From assembly GCF_026239555.1 (NCBI RefSeq), contig NZ_JAPIVP010000016.1:62001-126000 (forward strand): 64,000 nucleotides of DNA, in the 5' to 3' direction. Source of the DNA: Pedobacter sp. PF22-3. GTDB lineage: Bacteria; Bacteroidota; Bacteroidia; Sphingobacteriales; Sphingobacteriaceae. The translations under genes and the position numbers were made by a program. The notes beneath the pieces were generated by a model. That model was not told where the DNA came from. It saw only the letters and a program-made list of their open reading frames with translations, and made no database searches. This document shows, in pieces, positions 57,764 to 64,000 of the stretch. The number at the start of each line of letters is the position of its first letter. Within the stretch, counting starts at the first letter, position 1.

Positions 57764-59620
57764 ATGAAAAATAAAGGCATTAGTGTAATCATGCCCACGT
57801 ATCAGCATGGGACATTTATCTCACGGGCAATTACCAGTTTGCAGTTTCAAACCTTTAAAGAGTGGGAACTGATTATCGTTGTTGATGGCAGTAGTGATGC
57901 AACAATAGATGTAATAAGTCGCTATCTTGGCGATGATCGGATAAAATACATTTCCAATAATTCTAACGAAGGCCTGGGTGCTGCCCTTAACAAAGGGTTG
58001 GAGCATGCCTTGTATGATTATATTAGTTACCTGCCTTCTGATGATTTATACTTTGAAGATCACTTGCAGTTGCTATGGAGTTTGGCACAAGCTAACCCAG
58101 ATGCTGCTTTTTTCTGCTCTGGTGCAAAACATAATTATCGGGATGATCATACAGGCAGTGGCGGACAAAAAACTTTCGGCGCCTTTATAGATATCGGATA
58201 TCAGTTGGTGCAGGTTATGCATCAAAAAACATCTCACCAATGGCTGGAAAGGAGCGAATTGGTAACGGATAGCCTGAATGATATGTTCTGGAATAAATTG
58301 CTAAATGGAGCCGAACCTAAGTTTACCATGGAAATTACTGCCGAATGGGTTTCTCACCCCAGCCAGCGGCATAAAATAATTAGCGAGCGTTGGGGCGGCG
58401 GGATTAATCTCTACAAACAGTTTTACCACATCAATCAGAAACTGAGGTTCAAATCAGCTTTTGGAGGTTTAGTTGACGAAAATATTGAATATTCGGAATT
58501 TGATCATCGCCCGGTAATATCAAACGGCACACCACTAAAAATACTTTTGGTTGGCGAGCTGTCCTATAATGCCGAACGGGTTTTGGCTTTCGAAGAAAAA
58601 GGCCATCAGTTATATGGTTTATGGATTGATGAACCTTCATTTTTTAACGCGGTTGGTCCGCTTCCTTTTGGCAATATTATCGATATCCCTAAAAAGAATT
58701 GGCAACAGGCTGTACAAAAACTTAAACCCGATATTATTTATGCGCTCTTAAATGTTAGGGCCATACCATTTATTCATGAAGTGCTCCGTGCAGGTTTGGG
58801 TATCCCTTTTGTGTGGCATTTTAAAGAAGGACCGTTTTTCTGCAGGCAAAATGGCTTATGGGATAAAATGATCGATCTTTTTCAATATGCTGACGGAACG
58901 ATTTATCTTAATGAGGAAATTAAACGCTGGTATGAACAGTTTTTTCATTTTGATGTGCCGTTGAGTATGATCCTGGACGGAGATTTACCACATATTGAAC
59001 GGTTTAAGGGAGCGCCAGGCCGTTTGATTTCGGAGCAGGACGGAGAGATTCATACCGTAGTTCCGGGAAGGCCGATGGGGTTAGCTCCAATTGATATAGG
59101 GGAATTGGCTAAAAGAAAAATTCATTTACATCTTTATGGCGATTTTTACCACAGTGTTTATAAATCATGGATTGATGAGGCTAATGTATTGGCTCCGGGC
59201 TACCTTCATCTGCATGAGGCATGTTCGGCACAGCAATGGGTAGCCGAACTTTCTAAATATGACGCTGGCTGGTTGCATGTTTTTAATGCTGAAAATTATG
59301 GGGAGCTGATGAAAGCGAGTTGGCTTGATCTTAATTATCCAGCCAGGATGTCTACACTTGGCGCTGCCGGCCTCCCGATGATTCAGCGTGACAATACCGG
59401 GCACATTTGCGCTTCTCAATCTTTTACCCATAAAAATGGATTCGGGATTTTTTATCATTCCTATGATGATCTTGCAGCACAGCTGAACAACAGGGGGCAG
59501 ATGAAAAGTATGAGGCAGGAAATTTGGGATAAAAGGGAAGTCCTAAGTTTTAACTATTATATTGATGAGGTTTTATCTTTTTTTAGGGAGGTGATTAAGT
59601 CAAAGAAAACGATTCGTTAG
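57764..59620 (+). CDS. Glycosyltransferase with GT2 N-terminal and GT-B-like C-terminal part
   Basis: A 618-residue protein. Residues 1-220 are a GT2 (GT-A) domain: SVIMPTYQHG (8-17), VVDGSSDAT (39-47) and the metal site PSDD (91-94). Residues about 265-618 form a second GT-B-like region (ILLVGELSYNAERVLAFEEKGH, IPFVWHFKEGPFFCRQNG, YPARMSTLGAAGLPMIQ). The protein may transfer two sugars in succession to a cell-surface glycan. It stands alone, without other polysaccharide genes. Confidence 0.88.
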   Translation: MKNKGISVIMPTYQHGTFISRAITSLQFQTFKEWELIIVVDGSSDATIDVISRYLGDDRIKYISNNSNEGLGAALNKGLEHALYDYISYLPSDDLYFEDHLQLLWSLAQANPDAAFFCSGAKHNYRDDHTGSGGQKTFGAFIDIGYQLVQVMHQKTSHQWLERSELVTDSLNDMFWNKLLNGAEPKFTMEITAEWVSHPSQRHKIISERWGGGINLYKQFYHINQKLRFKSAFGGLVDENIEYSEFDHRPVISNGTPLKILLVGELSYNAERVLAFEEKGHQLYGLWIDEPSFFNAVGPLPFGNIIDIPKKNWQQAVQKLKPDIIYALLNVRAIPFIHEVLRAGLGIPFVWHFKEGPFFCRQNGLWDKMIDLFQYADGTIYLNEEIKRWYEQFFHFDVPLSMILDGDLPHIERFKGAPGRLISEQDGEIHTVVPGRPMGLAPIDIGELAKRKIHLHLYGDFYHSVYKSWIDEANVLAPGYLHLHEACSAQQWVAELSKYDAGWLHVFNAENYGELMKASWLDLNYPARMSTLGAAGLPMIQRDNTGHICASQSFTHKNGFGIFYHSYDDLAAQLNNRGQMKSMRQEIWDKREVLSFNYYIDEVLSFFREVIKSKKTIR

Positions 59621-59725
59621 CATCGCATTCCTCTATCAATCGGGATAGCACCAGGAGAATACATTTCGGTTGGCAAGACATCAACCGGTAGTGAAAATTT
59701 TATTAGGTAATATCCCTCGAGGGAT

Positions 59726-59808
59726 CGTCATTCTCAACTTGATTGGGAATCTAATGCAAGCGCTTTAAGATTAGCTTCGCTGAGCACTTCGTGGTTCCCG
59801 CATGCACC
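59726..59808. repeat. Truncated copy of the CGTCATTCC element
   Basis: It matches 54348-54447 from CGTCATTCTCAACTTGATTG to GTGGTTCCCGC, then joins the 132-bp element at 59809, losing its right arm. The gap 59621-60119 holds only this, the two next elements and debris. Confidence 0.65.
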
Positions 59809-59940
59809 TCTGTCCGTAGAGTTAAGCATAGCGTCTCTACGGATACAAGAATAATATTGAGTTTATAAACTCAATTAAAACGAGTCACAGACTCTTTTCT
59901 ATTACTAATCCGTAGAGCCCTTCGGAACTCTACGGACAGA
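59809..59940. mobile_element. 132-bp four-hairpin inverted-repeat element, copy 2
   Basis: It has the same length as 54526-54657 and only a few substitutions (for example AATAATA against AATAAAA, and AGCCCTTC against AGCTCTTC). The terminal TCTGTCCGTAGAGTT/AACTCTACGGACAGA repeats are intact. Confidence 0.75.
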
Positions 59941-59956
59941 AACGATTAAATAATAA

Positions 59957-60011
59957 AAGCACAAGTCATGCAGCGCGCTTGCCTATACATTAAGACTTGC
60001 GTTAGTAATGG
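59957..60011. repeat. Right-half copy of the AGCGCAAGT element
   Basis: AGCACAAGTCATGCAGCGCG...TTAAGACTTGCGTTAGTAATGG corresponds to the right arm of 56551-56682. Confidence 0.55.
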
Positions 60012-60119
60012 CATTAATAAATACTATTATACCTCAACCTTGCTCATATATCCTCTTTGCATGATCATAACTCCGATACTTCTCATGATTAAGCCAACTA
60101 ATCTTTGTCCCTTGATTAA

Positions 60120-60572
60120 TTAGCGCACGATGCGCTTGGTATTCATCAAATTCAGGGTTGAGTTCAAATTCCCCATCATAAAGCAAGTAGCCTCTCTTAC
60201 AACCTTACCGTCAATAACTGTTAAGTATAATTGATGCACCGTGATATCTGCGAAGTCTTCAAAATATTCGAGTATGAATCTGTCTGGATTAATTTCTTTT
60301 ATTAACGAAGCTAGTGCTGAAAAGTCGTAGGTAAATAATTCTTCTTCATCGTCATCATATTTATCCTGCACTGCTGAAGAGGTATTTAATGCAGTAGACA
60401 AGTCATCACAGCTAAAGACGTGAGCAATAAAAATGCTAAGAGAAGTCCAGTCTACATCATACCTATCAGGGTCTAAAGGTATTATAAATGCCCTGTTTTC
60501 CCGGAAGTGTACGATTTCAGGAGGTACGACCGTATCATCCAATACTATGAGTGCACAAATTAGCTGAGCCAT
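60120..60572 (-). CDS. Hypothetical protein
   Basis: A 150-residue acidic protein with no signal peptide, with an acidic run KYDDDEEELFTYDFSALASLI in the middle. I recognise no family or motif. It starts at ATG 60572. It sits among palindromic elements, and its base composition resembles the surroundings, so coding status is likely but not certain. Confidence 0.6.
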   Translation of the reverse strand: MAQLICALIVLDDTVVPPEIVHFRENRAFIIPLDPDRYDVDWTSLSIFIAHVFSCDDLSTALNTSSAVQDKYDDDEEELFTYDFSALASLIKEINPDRFILEYFEDFADITVHQLYLTVIDGKVVREATCFMMGNLNSTLNLMNTKRIVR

Positions 60573-60775
60573 ATCTTTAATTTTATTAAATATAAATCAT
60601 ACCTCATACATATCCAAAACCTAGGGATATAGTTGTATCATGCGCTGGCGCAGGCATACCGCGTTTGAAATATATTAAGATGCTCCGGTAGTATCAAATG
60701 CACATGCAACAGCCACGGCACGCGTGCGCCAGCGAGGAGTAGATCTGTGGTTAAAAACCTTAACTTAATGACATT

Positions 60776-60892
60776 GAGCGCAAGTCTTAGCGCTGGCCAA
60801 AGTATAGGCTTGACTTGTACTTAATAAATTAGTCATTAAGCACAAGTCATCCAGCTCACTAGCCTAGACACTAAGACTTGGGCTAGTAATGG
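60776..60892. repeat. AGCGCAAGT-type element, copy 3
   Basis: GAGCGCAAGTCTTAGCGC at the left and ACTAAGACTTGGGCTAGTAA at the right pair as an inverted repeat. Internal AAGCACAAGTCATCCAG matches the other copies. The gap 60573-61051 otherwise shows nothing clear. Confidence 0.65.
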
Positions 60893-61051
60893 TTCGCTGC
60901 CATTTATAATGTTAAATTACTTATCAACTCGTCATAAATTCAAGAATTGTTCCAGATTAGATTTTAGAGTAGGTTTAAATTTAACGAAAAGTTAATATTG
61001 TTCATGTCGCGTTCCTGAATATATCTACGTATTTTAGAGAAATGACGCCTT

Positions 61052-61561
61052 ATGAAAAACCTTATACCGATCTTTCTAATCCTCTTCCTGATTACCTCAT
61101 GCCGTAAAGACGATGAGATCATAGATACTTTGCCTCCGATCACTTCAAATGGAAGCAGGACTTTTGGCTTCATGTTTAACGATCAAGTGTGGATAAACAC
61201 ACCCAAGGTTCTATCTACTGGATTAAATGTTAGTTACATTGAATCTTATGGTTTCACTATAGATTGTATCCGAGATAATAAATTACAGAACAACCGCTCA
61301 GATGTGGCAGGCTTTCTCTTTAAACACATTGCAGAAGGCGTGCGCGAACTTAGCGAGCAAGCAGGTGATGGGGTTAACATTGCCATAAATAATCCTGATG
61401 GCACGATTGAATATGCTGTACTTAAAACAGGAACTTTGAAAATATCAAGATTCGATAAGGCACAACGGATTATTTCAGGTGAGTTTCAAGCTGAAGTTGA
61501 AGTTCGCAATACTGGAGCGAAAGCCACCATTACGCAAGGCAGATTTGATGTGAAGTATTAA
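61052..61561 (+). CDS. Hypothetical lipoprotein
   Basis: A 169-residue lipoprotein (lipobox LITSC, Cys17). The mature part resembles small DUF6252-like proteins in layout (FGFMFNDQVWINT..., then a beta-rich region and a final GRFDVKY), but I cannot name the family. It lies 43 nt upstream of the secreted hydrolase gene on the same strand. Confidence 0.7.
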   Translation: MKNLIPIFLILFLITSCRKDDEIIDTLPPITSNGSRTFGFMFNDQVWINTPKVLSTGLNVSYIESYGFTIDCIRDNKLQNNRSDVAGFLFKHIAEGVRELSEQAGDGVNIAINNPDGTIEYAVLKTGTLKISRFDKAQRIISGEFQAEVEVRNTGAKATITQGRFDVKY

Positions 61562-61604
61562 CCTACCAATTTCTTAATAACCTATCAACCTTAATAACAA
61601 TTTT

Positions 61605-64000
61605 ATGCGCATCATTTTATTGCTATTGCTATTTCCCATCCTCGGATTTGGACAGAACTTGCGTGTCCGTAATTATAATGAGAGCGGTATACAGCACGCT
61701 GACTCATTATGGTTCACGGATGAAGAATATTTCAGTTATAGCATGGGCCAGCTAAACTTCTCAGAGGTACTTAGCCATGGTGGTTATCTTATTGAAAAAT
61801 CTCAAGCACCCTTTATAGCCAATAAATTTGACGGCCTTAACGGTGATGATATTGCTGTAAATTCGACAACCGGCCTTGGAATTTACTCCTCATTTTATAA
61901 TTCTTATTTAAGTTCCCCTAATCCACTATTAAATGCTAGTGCGCTCGTTTCGGCAGCACAACCGTTATTAAAAGATCATATAATTCCTATATTCTTTCTC
62001 AATCACCAATATTGCTGCATAGATTCCAACGCATTGAATAATGGTTTATTTACGACAAATACCGATCACACCATTCTATATGATAATCCTGCGCGTACTG
62101 CCTCACCTTACCTGCTACAGCGATTGTTCATTGGCGGGCCATATGTAAATAATAACAGCTACCATTCAACAGGCGAAGTGACTTTTAAATTTTCCCAGGA
62201 CTTTGTTGTTTCTGATCAAACCATCTCTTATCTGGAAATTGACTTTGGGGACGGTAGCGGTTTTCGAGGCGTAGGTCTTGGCCAGCAGCAGACGGTGAAT
62301 TATACTGCTTCCGGTTTAAAGACAATAAAGATCAGAATGGGGGGACGTGTTTGCATTTCAGAATTCCACTTTATTAAAGACGAGATCTTTGAAGGCTCTT
62401 TAGCAACTCAGGCCCAATCCCAAAATTTACGAGCAGCGGTAGCTGGTGCGTCAACTTTTATGCAACTTGGCTGTGATGGCGTTCTGGACAAGCCCGTGTT
62501 GATAATCGAAGGCTTAGAAATTGAGTCTGTTAGCGATCCTGGGAGTATATTTGGAAGTGTTAACAGACCTGCCGGGAATTTCCTTTTAACGAGGCTTCGG
62601 GAACTGAATTATGATATAATTGTAGTGAAGTTCGCCAACAATAACGCTAGCATCACTGCCAATGCAGCAGTTTTAGAAAATGTCATTAATGAAGTGAACG
62701 CTGAGAAAACAGGGATATCAAAGCTGCACATTATCGGCTTAAGTATGGGTGGTCTTATTGCCAAATATTGCCTCAAAGATATGGAAGACCGCTCGCTGAC
62801 CCATAATGTCGCGAACTATTTTTCTTACGATTCTCCTCATCAAGGCGCGTATGTTCCTATCGGAATTCAATGGCTGCTTAATGACGCAAGCTATGCTGTA
62901 AAAGATATCAGGGAAAATCCACTGGTGGAACGGATACTTGGTGTCCTGAATTCAACTGCCGCAAAACAGTTGCTACAGGTGGGTATAAATAATCCGGAGC
63001 GGGCATACTTCGCGGCTTCATATTATCAAAAAGGTTACCCAAGCCAGTGTAATAATTATGGTATCGCAAATGGACGCGGTGATGGTATCGGATTAGGTTA
63101 TGGGAATGGCTCACAACTTATGGATTTTAATGCCACCACCAAATTCTGGTTCATCTCCGCCTTGAAGCATAAAGAACAGTTATGGACGACAAATACGTCA
63201 GTTTCTGATGTATCCTATGTTTCCAACAGTGGCTTTGCCCCATTGTTCGGTTTACAAGGTTTGAGATCTTATTCTTCACGTGTAAAATTTGCAGGCCTTG
63301 TGCCCCATGAGACAGTACCCGGCAGCACGGTAAACATGGTGCCACTTTACGGAAATGGGTTATTTGATGGTTTTAAGAAACAGACGCAAGCAACGTTAAA
63401 CCTTTATGGCCGTGAAGTCACCTCCTTTGTGCCTACAGTATCAGCGTTAGATCTTAGCAATCAGGATTATGCATTGGACGGGCGATACATATCACGTAAT
63501 CCCTACTTTAATATACAGGCCGGGAATGTTGTGGCCAATAATATAACGCCGTTTGATGACGTGATTTTCGCGACGGGTGTAAGTCAGGATCATTTGCAGA
63601 TGGATATTAATATTGCAAATTTCATCATGCAGAAAATACATGGGTCAATTCCAGTTAATTCTTGTACCACCGGATGTATATCCAACCCACCCTCATTTAC
63701 AACCGAAGTTGCTAATACGGCATGTCACGATCAGGATGTTCTCATGGCAAACTACCCGCCCGGCGTAAGTATCCAATGGACAGTTCCGGCCGGGGTAAAA
63801 CTACTTTATGGGCAAGGCACGAACAGGATAAGGATAAACTCGCAAAAGGCAGGTGTTAACAATCTAACGGTCTCTATCAAAAAGCCGGATTGCACTCCTT
63901 TTGTCTATAATGTGCCGGTCAATATTCAGCAACCTGTGGTTGCCAAACCGGCTTTTATACGTGGGGAACTTCCCAATGCCTGCCGGTATAGTATCCAAAC
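61605..64000 (+). CDS. Large secreted lipase-like alpha/beta hydrolase with PKD-type domains, 3' end cut by window edge
   Basis: At least 798 residues, open to the right edge. Signal peptide about 1-17 (ILLLLLFPILGFGQ). A PKD-like region (about 190-260) has YLEIDFGDGSGF. The hydrolase domain starts near residue 300, with the nucleophile Ser380 in HIIGLSMGGLIAKY, then YDSPHQGA. A second PKD-like region begins near 690 (CHDQDVLMANYPPGVSIQWTVPAGVKLL). The architecture suggests secretion, possibly by type IX with a C-terminal signal outside the window. Substrate is unknown (lipid, ester or amide). Confidence 0.85.
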   Translation, partial: MRIILLLLLFPILGFGQNLRVRNYNESGIQHADSLWFTDEEYFSYSMGQLNFSEVLSHGGYLIEKSQAPFIANKFDGLNGDDIAVNSTTGLGIYSSFYNSYLSSPNPLLNASALVSAAQPLLKDHIIPIFFLNHQYCCIDSNALNNGLFTTNTDHTILYDNPARTASPYLLQRLFIGGPYVNNNSYHSTGEVTFKFSQDFVVSDQTISYLEIDFGDGSGFRGVGLGQQQTVNYTASGLKTIKIRMGGRVCISEFHFIKDEIFEGSLATQAQSQNLRAAVAGASTFMQLGCDGVLDKPVLIIEGLEIESVSDPGSIFGSVNRPAGNFLLTRLRELNYDIIVVKFANNNASITANAAVLENVINEVNAEKTGISKLHIIGLSMGGLIAKYCLKDMEDRSLTHNVANYFSYDSPHQGAYVPIGIQWLLNDASYAVKDIRENPLVERILGVLNSTAAKQLLQVGINNPERAYFAASYYQKGYPSQCNNYGIANGRGDGIGLGYGNGSQLMDFNATTKFWFISALKHKEQLWTTNTSVSDVSYVSNSGFAPLFGLQGLRSYSSRVKFAGLVPHETVPGSTVNMVPLYGNGLFDGFKKQTQATLNLYGREVTSFVPTVSALDLSNQDYALDGRYISRNPYFNIQAGNVVANNITPFDDVIFATGVSQDHLQMDINIANFIMQKIHGSIPVNSCTTGCISNPPSFTTEVANTACHDQDVLMANYPPGVSIQWTVPAGVKLLYGQGTNRIRINSQKAGVNNLTVSIKKPDCTPFVYNVPVNIQQPVVAKPAFIRGELPNACRYSIQ

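Overview
The window reads as a chromosomal segment of a Bacteroidota bacterium, most likely a Pedobacter-like member of the Sphingobacteriaceae. Support comes from the A+T-rich sequence, TAnnTTTG promoter boxes in place of sigma70-type elements, no obvious Shine-Dalgarno sites, a bacillithiol gene (bshB1), lineage-typical families (DUF4294, NamZ/DUF1343, DUF1080, DUF6588, M13 peptidase) and several intergenic palindromic element families. I saw no tRNA, rRNA, CRISPR array, prophage or intact transposase.

Layout. 1-8.1 kb: pabB (cut by the left edge), purA, a Fur-family regulator, relA/spoT, then DUF4294, a glutathione-peroxidase-like gene and bshB1. A small charged protein gene follows whose frame continues past an internal stop. 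8.3-19 kb: acyl-CoA dehydrogenase, a 180-bp tandem repeat, lysine 6-aminotransferase, an exported chorismate mutase flanked by two copies of a conserved 75-80 nt element, a quinone-reductase/HxlR divergent pair, a PLP desulfhydrase/deaminase, DUF6588, rluD and a PabC-like aminotransferase. 19.7-32.3 kb: fmt, topoisomerase IB, a three-PAS histidine kinase, namZ, a LolC/E-type permease, truA, ychJ, a four-gene mazG operon and an aldo/keto reductase. 32.5-44 kb: mnmD, a YjbR gene behind a (CCCTAAA)11 array, DinB, DUF2625, an M13 peptidase, a Zn/Cd ATPase, a Uma2 nuclease with a decayed partial duplicate, DUF6434 and valS. 44.3-48.6 kb: two exported Gfo/Idh/MocA oxidoreductases around a double-DUF1080 protein, a likely 3-keto-glycoside cluster. 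49.1-64 kb: an HsdR_N-type nuclease-fold protein divergent from holA, an exported protein paired with a beta-propeller/azurin fusion, a methyltransferase/AraC divergent pair, a double-domain glycosyltransferase, a lipoprotein and a large secreted lipase-like protein cut by the right edge.

How the genes work together. Most of the window is housekeeping: purine and folate metabolism, formyl-Met-tRNA, tRNA and rRNA pseudouridylation, tRNA wobble modification, stringent response, replication clamp loading. Accessory modules concern redox and thiols, exported sugar oxidation, copper-type electron transfer and metal export.

The most unusual layer is intergenic. (1) Short degenerate tandem arrays with an exact or near-exact 7-nt period recur at about ten places, usually abutting a stop or start codon; the homogeneous (CCCTAAA)11 array may be an extreme case. 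(2) Several families of non-coding inverted-repeat elements occur, some sharing CGTCA...TGACG ends and two sharing a four-hairpin architecture. (3) A conserved element with variable stems flanks the exported chorismate mutase gene. (4) Several promoters place the -7 box 3-7 nt from the start codon, which suggests leaderless or nearly leaderless transcripts.
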